Part shown: piece by piece, positions 1 through 6,333 of the stretch
Position numbering within the stretch: position 1 is the first letter of the stretch
How the letters are laid out: each line of letters starts with the position of its first letter
Virus record (IMG/VR): IMGVR_UViG_3300003321_000092
Location: 1 to 20,107 of that record
Length of the DNA: 20,107 nt
Source: a virus
Strand: one strand, 5' to 3'
The notes under the pieces: generated by a model
Databases searched by the model: none
What the model was told of the DNA's origin: nothing
The model's input: the letters and a program-made list of their open reading frames with translations, nothing else
Made by a program: the position numbers and the translations under genes

Positions 1-44
1 GCGGAGGGCTTCGACCTCGGCGACGAACAGCCACGACGGGACCA
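1..44. repeat. Terminal 44-bp direct repeat, left copy (circular junction)
   Basis: These 44 bases are identical to the last 44 of the window. A gene on the minus strand reads in frame from this end into the other, so the repeat is most simply the overlap of a circular contig. A short terminal redundancy of a linear genome is the alternative. Unit length would be 20,063 bp. Confidence 0.9.
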
Positions 45-210
45 GGCGCCCCCGCGGCGGGTATTGGGAGGCGACCCGGCGCGCGTACTCCCGGTTGGTG
101 ACGCGGGCGCACTCGCGGCACGAGTAGCGGGTCACGCCGCGGTCCTTGTAGGCCCTGGCCGTGGCAGGGTCGCTGGGGGCCCAGGAGTGCCCACGTTTGC
201 AGGTCTTCAC
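1..210 (-). CDS. Zinc-finger/HTH protein, N-terminal part (gene crosses the circle junction)
   Basis: This is the first 70 codons of a 102-aa protein that continues at the right end of the window. The start is GTG at 210, overlapping the WhiB stop as GTGA. The N-terminus carries a zinc-knuckle-like pattern, CKRGH (residues 4-8) then CREC (31-34), followed by a basic stretch TNREYARR. The C-terminal third has a helix-turn-helix look (TPEKDIAMALGMRWDTYRRA). The layout of N-terminal Cys/His cluster plus C-terminal HTH matches the 133-aa gene at 18558-18959. This suggests a small DNA-binding protein, but the target is unknown. The fold is inferred from pattern only. Confidence 0.8.
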   Translation of the reverse strand, partial: MKTCKRGHSWAPSDPATARAYKDRGVTRYSCRECARVTNREYARRVASQYPPRGRLVPSWLFVAEVEALR

Positions 211-488
211 GCGCACAGCCCTTTCCGTTCGTAGTGGGACATGCCGCCCCACACCCCCTCGTAGTGCTTGTTCGTCAGGGCGTAGTCGGCGCACTGGACG
301 CGCACCGGGCAGAGCCGGCACACCCGTTTGGCGTTCTGGATGCCGCCGGGGCCGTCGCCGAAGAAGAACTCGTCCACCTCGTCGAGTGGGAGGTTGCGGC
401 ACTTGGCCTGCTCCATCCACGCGGTGGGGTCGGGGTTGAGCCGGATCGGCTCCGGGGCGTTGACGTTGGGTGCCACGCGCAGATTCAC
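207..488 (-). CDS. whiB: WhiB-family iron-sulfur transcription factor
   Basis: The 93-aa protein has the four WhiB cysteines: C30, then C57 and C60 in a CxxC, then C66, which ligate a [4Fe-4S] cluster in this family. It also has the diagnostic GVWGG turn at residues 78-82 followed by SHYER. WhiB proteins occur in actinobacteria and their phages and bind sigma factor region 4 to alter transcription. The phage copy TM4 WhiB is known to repress a host whiB gene. The start is GTG at 488, chosen because it overlaps the upstream stop as GTGA; an in-frame extension to 569 would run over the whole upstream gene. The protein ends at a GTGA overlap with the next gene. A short basic C-terminus (ERKGLCA) is all that remains of the DNA-binding tail, so a protein-protein role is likely. 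Confidence 0.93.
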   Translation of the reverse strand: MNLRVAPNVNAPEPIRLNPDPTAWMEQAKCRNLPLDEVDEFFFGDGPGGIQNAKRVCRLCPVRVQCADYALTNKHYEGVWGGMSHYERKGLCA

Positions 489-607
489 GACGCGGCCTCC
501 GTCATCAACTCGGACAGCCGCTCCTTGAACTCGGCCGTCGAATACAGGCCCGACACGTGGGCTTCGCACAGGGCGCGGAACGCGGCCCGGAACTCCTGAC
601 TGGTCAT
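485..607 (-). CDS. Hypothetical 40-aa protein
   Basis: A 40-aa acidic/amphipathic peptide begins MTSQEFRAAFRALCEA and ends MTEAAS. It starts at ATG 607, which overlaps the HNH gene stop as TGATG, and its own stop overlaps the WhiB start as GTGA. That double coupling is the main evidence that it is translated. It looks helical throughout, with no recognisable domain. It may be a small partner of WhiB or a translational spacer; no function is assigned. Confidence 0.7.
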   Translation of the reverse strand: MTSQEFRAAFRALCEAHVSGLYSTAEFKERLSELMTEAAS

Positions 608-1011
608 CACGCCGACCGCCGGGCCTTCCGGCGCTGGTAGTACTCGCGCTGGTACTTCAGGTCACACGGCCGGCACTTGTTGTTCGCGCCGCGGGGCTGA
701 CCACATGGCGCATGCACGGGATTCGCGTGCGCACGGGAGTTGTTCACGAACGGGCTCACCACTTCCATGTGCCAGGGGTTCACGCAGGCCTTGTTCCGGC
801 ACAGGTGATCCAGTTGAAGGCCCGGAGGGATCTCGCAGACCATGTGCTCGTACGCGAAGCGGTGGCACCGCATCTGTTTGTGGTCGGGGCTGGTGGTACA
901 GACGCCGTAGCCGTCCCGGTCTTTAGCTCCGGTCCAGACCCAGCAGCTGCCCTCTTCGCGAAGCCGCGTCCAAAAGGTCGCGTTCAGTCGCAAAGGTCGC
1001 CCCACCCGCAC
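607..1011 (-). CDS. HNH endonuclease (HNH_3, homing-type) with C-terminal zinc motif
   Basis: The 134-aa protein has the CWVWTGAKDRDGYG segment (residues 23-36), HRFAYE (50-55) and the catalytic core LDHLCRNKACVNPWHMEVV (67-85). In that core D68-H69, N78 and H81 fit the HNH_3 metal-binding finger of free-standing phage homing nucleases. A second Cys cluster, CGQP then CRPC (residues 103-116), followed by a very basic helix (REYYQRRKARR), suggests extra DNA binding. The GTG start at 1011 overlaps the upstream nuclease by 28 bases; GTG 1005 is also possible. It could be a selfish homing enzyme or a packaging or recombination nuclease. Nothing in the sequence shows an intron or a split target gene. 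Confidence 0.88.
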   Translation of the reverse strand: MRVGRPLRLNATFWTRLREEGSCWVWTGAKDRDGYGVCTTSPDHKQMRCHRFAYEHMVCEIPPGLQLDHLCRNKACVNPWHMEVVSPFVNNSRAHANPVHAPCGQPRGANNKCRPCDLKYQREYYQRRKARRSA

Positions 1012-1370
1012 AGGCGCAGCCGCTCCAGCCCCTCGGCGAGAGGTTGCTCATACCAAAAGCCCCACTCGCCGCGGAAGAAGCACCGCGACATGGACACGTT
1101 TTGCCGGGGCCGTTTGATGATGAGCAGGCCGACGGAGGCGTTGGAGGCGTGCATCTCTTTCCACGTCTCTTCAAGCCACCGGGTGACGTCGGCTGGGCCG
1201 TAGGTGGCCCAGTTCTTGCATTCGGCGATGATGCCGGGGCAGACGAGGATGTCGCCGACGTCGTCGCGGCCGCGGAGTGCGCGGCGTTCGGCCTGGCCGA
1301 AGCCGTTGGCCCGCATGAACTTGACTACGGCCGTCTCGAACGCCGTTCCCTTAACCTTCGATGCAGTCAC
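984..1370 (-). CDS. PD-(D/E)XK-fold nuclease (resolvase/restriction-like)
   Basis: The 128-aa protein has the layout of small PD-(D/E)XK nucleases. The motif KGTAFETAV has E12, then RGRDDVGDI has D40, then the core IIAECKNW has E50 and K52. A helix-rich C-terminal part follows with LLIIKR. This fold includes phage Holliday-junction resolvases, VRR-Nuc and Mrr-like enzymes; the ECKNW core most resembles resolvase and restriction-like members. It starts at GTG 1370 behind GGGGCGA and overlaps the upstream gene by 20 bases. A role in resolving replication or recombination intermediates before packaging is plausible but inferred. Confidence 0.8.
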   Translation of the reverse strand: MTASKVKGTAFETAVVKFMRANGFGQAERRALRGRDDVGDILVCPGIIAECKNWATYGPADVTRWLEETWKEMHASNASVGLLIIKRPRQNVSMSRCFFRGEWGFWYEQPLAEGLERLRLCGWGDLCD

Positions 1371-1545
1371 ATTCGCCCCTAAGGATCTCCAGGAGCGTCT
1401 GCACGCCGACCGCGGACAGGCCGTAGCCCTGCCGGTCGTCGCCGGAGTGGAGGTACTCCATGGCGTGGGTGACGCGCAGCTCCAGCGCCTCCAGCTCCAG
1501 GCGACGGCAGTAGGCGGTGAACTCGGGGCTGGTTTCGTAGGTCAT
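1351..1545 (-). CDS. Hypothetical 64-aa protein
   Basis: This is a 64-aa acidic protein beginning MTYETSPEFTAYCRRL, with a helical centre (ELEALELRVTHAMEYL) and a C-terminal ECDC. The start ATG 1545 overlaps the upstream HTH gene stop as ATGA. I do not recognise the family. Position in a run of regulatory and nuclease genes suggests an early accessory protein, no more. Confidence 0.7.
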   Translation of the reverse strand: MTYETSPEFTAYCRRLELEALELRVTHAMEYLHSGDDRQGYGLSAVGVQTLLEILRGECDCIEG

Positions 1546-2039
1546 GACAGGCGGGCCTTTACCATGGCCGCGAGGTTCTCCTCCGCCGTCTTGCGCTTCC
1601 CCGACCGCCAGTAGGTCCAGGCCGGGAGTTCGATCCCGGCGATGCGGAACGCGTCGGCGGCTTTGCGCCATGCGGTGAGTGCGCGTTCGAGGCGGGCGAG
1701 GGCGAGGGCCTCGTCGGTGGGTGCGGTCGCTGTCTCATTTGAGACAGGTGCTAGGTCCCGGCTGACGGTGGCGTGGCCAGCGCCGACGATGGGTGCGATC
1801 TCCCGCGACGACATCCCCGCCCCCGCGAGTTCCGCCACCAGGGCCTTACGCTCGGCCCGGTCGAGCATCGGCATACACGGGCGGATCTCCGCCGCCACCA
1901 ACGCCGACCAAGACTCGTAACCCAGCGCCAGCCACCCACGGCCCTCGAACAACCGGGCCACCAGCTCGCGCACGTCATCCAGGTTCACGAGGATCCCGGC
2001 CAGGACCTCTTTCGCCTCGACCTCGGACAGGTCGGCCAT
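1542..2039 (-). CDS. ParB-like helix-turn-helix DNA-binding protein
   Basis: The 165-aa protein has a central segment, LDRAERKALVAELAGAGM (about residues 59-76), followed by SSREIAPIVGAGHATVSRDL (about 77-96). This is a clear HTH of the type found in ParB/KorB-like and related actinobacterial phage regulators. The N-terminus has the WLALGYESWSALVAAE element often paired with this HTH. I see no ParB CTPase motif (GERRxRA type) and no ParB C-terminal dimer domain, so it is not a canonical chromosome-partition ParB. The tail (about 110-165) is helical and basic. It starts at ATG 2039, coupled by TGATG to a small membrane protein. It is the best candidate for the phage's own transcription regulator. 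Confidence 0.75.
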   Translation of the reverse strand: MADLSEVEAKEVLAGILVNLDDVRELVARLFEGRGWLALGYESWSALVAAEIRPCMPMLDRAERKALVAELAGAGMSSREIAPIVGAGHATVSRDLAPVSNETATAPTDEALALARLERALTAWRKAADAFRIAGIELPAWTYWRSGKRKTAEENLAAMVKARLS

Positions 2040-2140
2040 CACGCAGCCGCCTGGCACAGGAGGACGAACGCGAGGACGGACGACATGACCCACAGACCGG
2101 CGATCACGCCGCAGATCAGGGCTTTCTCGGTGGGGTTCAT
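2039..2140 (-). CDS. Small membrane protein, 33 aa
   Basis: A 33-aa peptide begins MNPTEKALICGVIAG and forms one transmembrane helix (about residues 7-32). It is coupled on both sides: its ATG overlaps the previous stop as ATGA and its TGA overlaps the HTH gene start as TGATG. The function is unknown. Single-pass micropeptides in phage early operons can act in superinfection exclusion or as antiholin-like partners, but nothing specific is visible. Confidence 0.65.
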   Translation of the reverse strand: MNPTEKALICGVIAGLWVMSSVLAFVLLCQAAA

Positions 2141-2226
2141 GCGAACAGCACCACCACGGCTGCGGCGAAGATCAGCCACAGGATGAACAGGGTCCGGATG
2201 TAGGCCTGGATGCGCGGGACGTTCAT
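2137..2226 (-). CDS. Small membrane protein, 29 aa
   Basis: A 29-aa peptide has a short basic N-terminus (MNVPRIQAYIRT) and one strongly hydrophobic helix (about residues 13-29). The ATG at 2226 overlaps the stop of the 54-aa gene as ATGA, and its stop overlaps the 33-aa gene. The charge pattern predicts the N-terminus inside the cell. It forms a tandem pair with the following membrane peptide and has no recognised family. Confidence 0.65.
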   Translation of the reverse strand: MNVPRIQAYIRTLFILWLIFAAAVVVLFA

Positions 2227-2387
2227 CGGGCCACCGCGTATCCGGCGATAAACGCCCACGTGGTGCCGGCGGCCGCGGGTTTCGCGGAAATCCGCCACGG
2301 CAGGGAACGGCCGGACGGTGTCCGTGCGTCTATGGCGTTAGGCTCTGTGAGCCTGCGCCGGCGGGTCTTCTGGACCTGGCGTTGCAT
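2223..2387 (-). CDS. Basic 54-aa protein, first gene of the early run
   Basis: A 54-aa protein starts at ATG 2387 with a good ribosome site (AGGGGG, 7 bases upstream). The N-terminus is very basic (MQRQVQKTRRRRL), the middle is Ser/Pro/Arg-rich, and the C-terminus is hydrophobic (TTWAFIAGYAVAR). It may be a nucleic-acid-binding or membrane-anchored peptide. It is the first gene after the hairpin cluster, so it probably opens the early transcript. No family recognised. Confidence 0.65.
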   Translation of the reverse strand: MQRQVQKTRRRRLTEPNAIDARTPSGRSLPWRISAKPAAAGTTWAFIAGYAVAR

Positions 2388-2474
2388 GGTGAAGCCCCCT
2401 TTGAAGAAGGTGGCCTTCGACGGGGTGACTTTGGCGAGTGGTCCGTCTTGGCCAGCTGTTGGTAATGCAAGACA
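2388..2474 (-). other. Intergenic leader before the early genes
   Basis: These 87 bases between the hairpins and the first early gene should hold a promoter or be the leader of read-through transcription. I find no convincing -35/-10 pair in them: no TANNNT hexamer sits at a normal distance from a TTGAC-like box. The ribosome site of the 54-aa gene lies at the low-coordinate edge. Confidence 0.4.
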
Positions 2475-2509
2475 GTACGGACGGTCCCGGGGGCAGGGAC
2501 CGTCCGTAC
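2475..2509 (-). terminator. Strong hairpin, likely terminator of the late operon
   Basis: There is a perfect 14-bp inverted repeat, GTACGGACGGTCCC (2475-2488) against GGGACCGTCCGTAC (2496-2509), with a 7-base loop. It lies about 65 bases past the lysin stop in the direction of transcription and is followed by TGTCTT rather than a full U-tract, as is common in actinobacteria. It could also attenuate read-through into the early genes. Confidence 0.8.
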
Positions 2510-2525
2510 GTTCATGGTGTTACAT

Positions 2526-2556
2526 CCGAACGGTTACTTCCCCCTCGTCCGTTCGG
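2526..2556 (-). terminator. Second hairpin downstream of the lysin
   Basis: A perfect 8-bp inverted repeat, CCGAACGG (2526-2533) and CCGTTCGG (2549-2556), encloses a 15-base loop. It sits between the lysin stop and the strong hairpin, so it is probably part of the same termination zone. Confidence 0.55.
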
Positions 2557-2558
2557 TT

Positions 2559-2572
2559 AGGACCTTGGTCCT
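2559..2572 (-). terminator. Short hairpin at the lysin stop
   Basis: AGGACC and GGTCCT arms are separated by two bases, directly after the lysin stop at 2576. It is the first of three consecutive hairpins. Alone it is weak, and it may equally be an operator-type dyad. Confidence 0.4.
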
Positions 2573-2575
2573 GAA

Positions 2576-2980
2576 CTAGTACTCGCGGTGGGGTAAAACC
2601 CGGACACCGTTGAGCACTTCGGACCCACCGAGGATCCGCATGTTCCAAGCCTTCGCCAACGCCGAAAGCTTGACCCGGTTCCAATGGCCACGACGCGGGT
2701 AGTCGGTGGTGAACACGTACCCGTCGCTGTCGTAGATGCACACATGTCCAGCGCTACCGGAACCCTTGAGGAATACCGGCATGCCCTGCACGGCGTAGTG
2801 CTCGGTGTGGGTGTTGGCGCCCTTCGCGCCCCCGTTGGCGAGCCACTCGTCCCACGCCGTGGCGGAGCGGGCGGGGATGTCGTACACGGTCCGGACCTGC
2901 TTCAGACACGTGTTGGTGGGGAACGCGCTGTTCCAGTCCATGCGGCAGCGCGCGATGGCCGCGAGCACCGAGTTAGCCAT
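2576..2980 (-). CDS. Endolysin, NlpC/P60-like or CHAP-like peptidase
   Basis: The 134-aa protein has the N-terminal helix with a nucleophile-type cysteine (FPTNTCLKQVR, C25) and the strand with a histidine (GSAGHVCIYDSDGY, H79). A TTDYPRRGHW segment follows. This fits the papain-like fold of NlpC/P60 and CHAP peptidoglycan peptidases of actinophages. No signal peptide and no wall-binding domain are present, so this is a single-domain lysin that needs the holin beside it. The ATG at 2980 overlaps the holin stop by 8 bases. The peptide bond cut cannot be read from sequence. The gene closes the late operon. Confidence 0.78.
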   Translation of the reverse strand: MANSVLAAIARCRMDWNSAFPTNTCLKQVRTVYDIPARSATAWDEWLANGGAKGANTHTEHYAVQGMPVFLKGSGSAGHVCIYDSDGYVFTTDYPRRGHWNRVKLSALAKAWNMRILGGSEVLNGVRVLPHREY

Positions 2981-3176
2981 TGATGGCACCGTCGTCCTGG
3001 ACGTCCTTGGCGGGCGCCTGGAAGCCCGCCAGGGCGGCTGCGACACCGGTCAGCATGGACGCCACCCACGCGGGTTCCGAGGCGCCCAGGGAGCCCGCCA
3101 GGGCCGTGCACGCGGCCGCCACAATCGAGGCGACGGCGGCCCACCGGACCTTCGGGTGAACAACTCTTCGAATCAC
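2973..3176 (-). CDS. Holin, two-helix small membrane protein
   Basis: A 67-aa protein has a basic N-terminus (MIRRVVHPKVRW), two hydrophobic helices (about residues 12-29 and 36-52) and a charged tail (KDVQDDGAING). This is the class II holin layout, adjacent to the lysin. It starts at GTG 3176 behind GGAGGGGGAAAGTAA, a strong ribosome site. Holins form the membrane lesions that release the signal-less lysin. The call rests on topology and position. Confidence 0.8.
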   Translation of the reverse strand: MIRRVVHPKVRWAAVASIVAAACTALAGSLGASEPAWVASMLTGVAAALAGFQAPAKDVQDDGAING

Positions 3177-3195
3177 TTACTTTCCCCCTCCAGGG

Positions 3196-3708
3196 TTACA
3201 TGGCGACGGGGGTGGCCATGATGGTTGACCCCGCCTTGACAACGGTGGAACCGGACGCGGCGGCCTGGGCCCACTGGACGGTGAGGATCCCCGCGACGTC
3301 GACGCGGATGAAGAATTTCTCTTCGAGGTAACCGGTGTGGGTGCCGTCCCCGCCGTACGACACCGCCGATGCGAGGGCGTACCCGTGCTGCATGACCACG
3401 GCGGTGTTGGAGTTGTCCGTCGTCCCGAGGGTGGGGCCGAGGACGGACCGGACGGCCATCTGCGTCAGGGTGCCGGTGCGGGCGTACGCCACCTTGATAT
3501 CGCCGGCGGTTGGGGCGGTGAACCCGAGACGTGTCTCGACGTAGTAGGTGACGCCGGTGGTGGAGAACGACAGCGCCAGCTCTGAGTCGTTGACGAGGGT
3601 GGTGGACGCGGACACCGTCTGGTCGGCCTGTTTGATCACATACACGGGGGCGAGGAGGTTCATCTGCGCCGCCGTCAGCACGTTCCCGGCAACGAACGAG
3701 TAGCTCAT
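3196..3708 (-). CDS. Minor tail protein, 170 aa
   Basis: The N-terminus MSYSFVAGNVLTAAQMN is a signature of actinophage distal tail proteins, and the rest is beta-rich with many Thr/Ser/Gly (LSFSTTGVTYYVETRLGF and similar). It starts at ATG 3708, coupled as ATGA to the large tail gene. It lies last in the tail block just before lysis, the usual place for baseplate or fibre components. It is likely a host-contact or fibre subunit; the specific role is unknown. Confidence 0.75.
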   Translation of the reverse strand: MSYSFVAGNVLTAAQMNLLAPVYVIKQADQTVSASTTLVNDSELALSFSTTGVTYYVETRLGFTAPTAGDIKVAYARTGTLTQMAVRSVLGPTLGTTDNSNTAVVMQHGYALASAVSYGGDGTHTGYLEEKFFIRVDVAGILTVQWAQAAASGSTVVKAGSTIMATPVAM

Positions 3709-5657
3709 AGCGCCAACCTTCCGGAATCCAACAAGCCGCGTGACGCGGAGTCGAGGATGAAAACGTCCGTGTACGGGGTCGCGGGGTTGCAGTTGAACTC
3801 GAACTGCCACCGCGAATCGGTGATCGTTTCGGTCCAGCCGACAACGATGACGTCGGCGAACGAACCGGTCATGCCCGCATAGTTCGGCAGGCCGGAGATC
3901 TCGAACACGCTTCCCTCACGCAACGCCACCAGGTTGGTCCGCATCGTTGACGTCAGATTGTTCGCGGCGTCCATACCCACCACGGGCCACCGTGGGTAGT
4001 CCTGCGTGCCGACCGTGGCCCGCCACTGCGCCTGCGGCAGCAACTGCCCGTCTTGGTACACGTTCAACTCGACCGTGGATGAGTACGTGCCCACCGTGCC
4101 GGTGGACAGGTTCCCCGTGGTGATGGTCCACCGCGCCAGGGCACCCTCTGGTCGCTGGGCCGTGACGTCGTTGGCGATGTTCTGATCGTCATCGACAGGC
4201 TGCAAAGCGTTCAACCGCTGCGCCGCCTGCGACAGCACCAGAGCGATCGTGGTGGTGTTTGTGTACAGGGAGCCGAGCGAGCGGCAGTACAGGGACCTCG
4301 AGGTGACAGCTTCGGTGGAGATCCCCCCATCGACGAACATGGCGTCATCGATCAGGTTCAGGAACGTGTCCTGTGCCTGCGGGCCCAACTGGGCCGAGGT
4401 GATGCCGAGCGCGTTCCCGTTCGACAGGGCGATCGACACGCCCTGCTCGGCGGCCAGGCGGTTCACGCGGGTCAGCGCAGTCTCCCCGGCGTTCCCGGTG
4501 AGGACACCGGACAGGTCGAAGATGCTGGTCTTCGTCGACTCCACGCTGATGTGCCCCACCGTGGTGGCCACATCGGTCCCGCCGGACGGGGTGGTGCCGT
4601 TCCGCACGGTCACGTTGGTCACGTAGCCGAGCGACTGCGACGCCACAGTGGTGGGGCCGTACGCGAGTCCCACGGTGGCGCCTGGGACCAGGGTCGCGAA
4701 GCCCATGTCGACGCCGGTGCCGTTCGTGGTGAACTCCAGCGACAACCGGCACCCGGCCTTGAACTCACCCGTCGTGCCAAACCCGCCCGTCGACCCAAGC
4801 GACGTACCCGCCGCGTCGTACATCGCCATCGTGGCCGTGTCCGACTGGGGTATGTACTCCAGGACGTAGTAGTTGCCGGTGGACATTTGGACCACGATGT
4901 CCACACCACACGTGGCGGTGGACGAGTTCGTCTTCAACAACATGCGGACCGTTGTCGCGGTCGGCGAACCGGCCGGGGTGTAGCGGCCCACCCGGCCCGA
5001 CACCGCGGCCCCGTCACCCGACAGCACCGGCAGCGCGTCCGACGCCGCGTCGAACGTGGTCCCGTCGGAGGCGAACGTCACCCCCGACGACGACGGTTTC
5101 GCGTCCTGCCCGCCCGCGTAGGCGGACCCAAACACTGTTGCGAGGGAGCCATCCTCCAGCGGCCAATACGCCGCGAGGTCGGTGAGCCTCGACGCGGCCC
5201 GCTTATAGGGCGAGTCCAGCGGCACCTGGCCCTGCGACAGCTGCCGGCGCAGCCCACACGCCGTGACCGTGACCCACACGTCCGCCCCGGAGAACGTCCA
5301 CTGGACGGGCCACTCGGAGATGTCACCCCAGAACCGGATCGTTGTCGACCCGTCGTCCATGTACACCGACACCCGGACCTGTGTGTTGCGGGTCAGGTAC
5401 GGGTAATAGGCGCCGGAAGAGTTGCGGGGAGAGAACCGACCGTCACGGTTGTCCAGGACCATGTCACACGTGGCGAACCCCGGAGCCTGGGACCAGTCCG
5501 ACCGGCCCCGCCGGATCCGGATACCGTCCGCCACCCGCACGTACGTCGTGATGTCCGTCCAGGCGCCGTTGACGAGCAACTCGACAAGCGGAGTGCCCGG
5601 CGCGGCGTCATACAGATCCGCGTCGTAAACCCCGACGTCATAGCGCGCGTAGGACAC
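3705..5657 (-). CDS. Large minor tail protein with LamG-like lectin domain
   Basis: This 650-aa protein is the largest in the genome. The N-terminal 100 residues (NGAWTDITTYVRVADGIRI and RSDWSQAPGFATCDMVLDN) match the distal-tail/baseplate hub type of actinophages. About residues 155-375 (starting RLTDLAAYWPLEDGSLATVF) look like a concanavalin/LamG jelly-roll, a typical sugar-binding fold. The C-terminal half resembles tail-hub repeats (VALREGSVFEISGLPNYAG near the end). It starts at GTG 5657, immediately after the preceding stop. It probably sits at the tail tip and binds the host envelope. Receptor specificity is unknown. Confidence 0.82.
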   Translation of the reverse strand: MSYARYDVGVYDADLYDAAPGTPLVELLVNGAWTDITTYVRVADGIRIRRGRSDWSQAPGFATCDMVLDNRDGRFSPRNSSGAYYPYLTRNTQVRVSVYMDDGSTTIRFWGDISEWPVQWTFSGADVWVTVTACGLRRQLSQGQVPLDSPYKRAASRLTDLAAYWPLEDGSLATVFGSAYAGGQDAKPSSSGVTFASDGTTFDAASDALPVLSGDGAAVSGRVGRYTPAGSPTATTVRMLLKTNSSTATCGVDIVVQMSTGNYYVLEYIPQSDTATMAMYDAAGTSLGSTGGFGTTGEFKAGCRLSLEFTTNGTGVDMGFATLVPGATVGLAYGPTTVASQSLGYVTNVTVRNGTTPSGGTDVATTVGHISVESTKTSIFDLSGVLTGNAGETALTRVNRLAAEQGVSIALSNGNALGITSAQLGPQAQDTFLNLIDDAMFVDGGISTEAVTSRSLYCRSLGSLYTNTTTIALVLSQAAQRLNALQPVDDDQNIANDVTAQRPEGALARWTITTGNLSTGTVGTYSSTVELNVYQDGQLLPQAQWRATVGTQDYPRWPVVGMDAANNLTSTMRTNLVALREGSVFEISGLPNYAGMTGSFADVIVVGWTETITDSRWQFEFNCNPATPYTDVFILDSASRGLLDSGRLAL

Positions 5658-6332
5658 CTACAGCACCGATCCCCACGGGTTCACGGAAGCGGCGGTGTTC
5701 CAGTTCGCGGCAGTCACAGACGACGGGAACCCCGTCTGGCCCGCGAAGGTGCCCATCATTCGCGGCGTGGTCAGGAACTCGGTCGGGCCCGTGCCCGCCA
5801 GGTTCGTCCCCCACAACGTCGTGCCCGTGACGGTGCCCGTCATCAGACACGCCACCGCGTACCTGGTGCCCTTCGTCAACGGCTGCGAGGAACCCCACGT
5901 CGTGGTCCGGATACCCGTGGACGACGCAATCAGGTTCGACGAAGACACCGACGTCAACAGGGTCAAAGCCTCAGCACCGTCGTTGGAGTACAGGGCAAAC
6001 CCTTGAAGGGTGCCCGCGCCACCAGAGTTCGCGGTGGTGTTCCACCGCACCGTCGTAGTGGTCCATGACCACGGAGCGGTGAATCCCCAAAAGTAGATGG
6101 TGCCGGCCACCAACTGAATGGACTGCCCGATGCGGGGGTCATGGGCCGCGACGTGGTTGGTGCCCCGGATGAACGCGCCGTCGGCGTACGAGTCGAACCG
6201 GGAACCCGTGCCCAGCTTCGTCTCCAACGCCAGGGCCGCGTCCTGGATCTTGTTGATATCCGCAGACGAGATCACCTGCCCACTCGAGTGCGTCGTGAAC
6301 GAGTCCAACGACGCCGGGAAGTTCGTAGCCAA
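5658..6332 (-). CDS. Minor tail protein, 224 aa
   Basis: The start is TTG at 6332, behind GAAGGCGG and two bases past the tape-measure stop. The N-terminal 50 residues (SGQVISSADINKIQDAALALETKLG) are a helical tail-attachment segment common in phage fibre and minor tail proteins. The remainder is beta-rich with W and T (FWGFTAPWSWTTTTVRWNTT), like a small jelly-roll. This suggests a fibre or baseplate subunit assembled on the hub encoded next. No enzymatic motif is seen. Confidence 0.72.
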   Translation of the reverse strand: MATNFPASLDSFTTHSSGQVISSADINKIQDAALALETKLGTGSRFDSYADGAFIRGTNHVAAHDPRIGQSIQLVAGTIYFWGFTAPWSWTTTTVRWNTTANSGGAGTLQGFALYSNDGAEALTLLTSVSSSNLIASSTGIRTTTWGSSQPLTKGTRYAVACLMTGTVTGTTLWGTNLAGTGPTEFLTTPRMMGTFAGQTGFPSSVTAANWNTAASVNPWGSVL

Positions 6333-6333
6333 C

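Noticed and set aside
1542-2039. HTH protein as the partner ParB of the parS site
   Set aside because: It has a ParB-like HTH but no CTPase motif or dimer domain, so it should not be called the partition ParB; host ParB is the more likely ligand.
2330-2515. 61-codon minus-strand frame over the hairpin downstream of the lysin
   Set aside because: It starts inside the terminator stem, is Arg/Pro/Ser-rich, and overlaps the better supported 54-aa gene.
4551-6068. Long open frame on the plus strand (505 codons), opposite tail genes
   Set aside because: Arg/Gly/His-rich composition typical of antisense frames in GC-rich DNA; the opposite strand encodes clear tail proteins.
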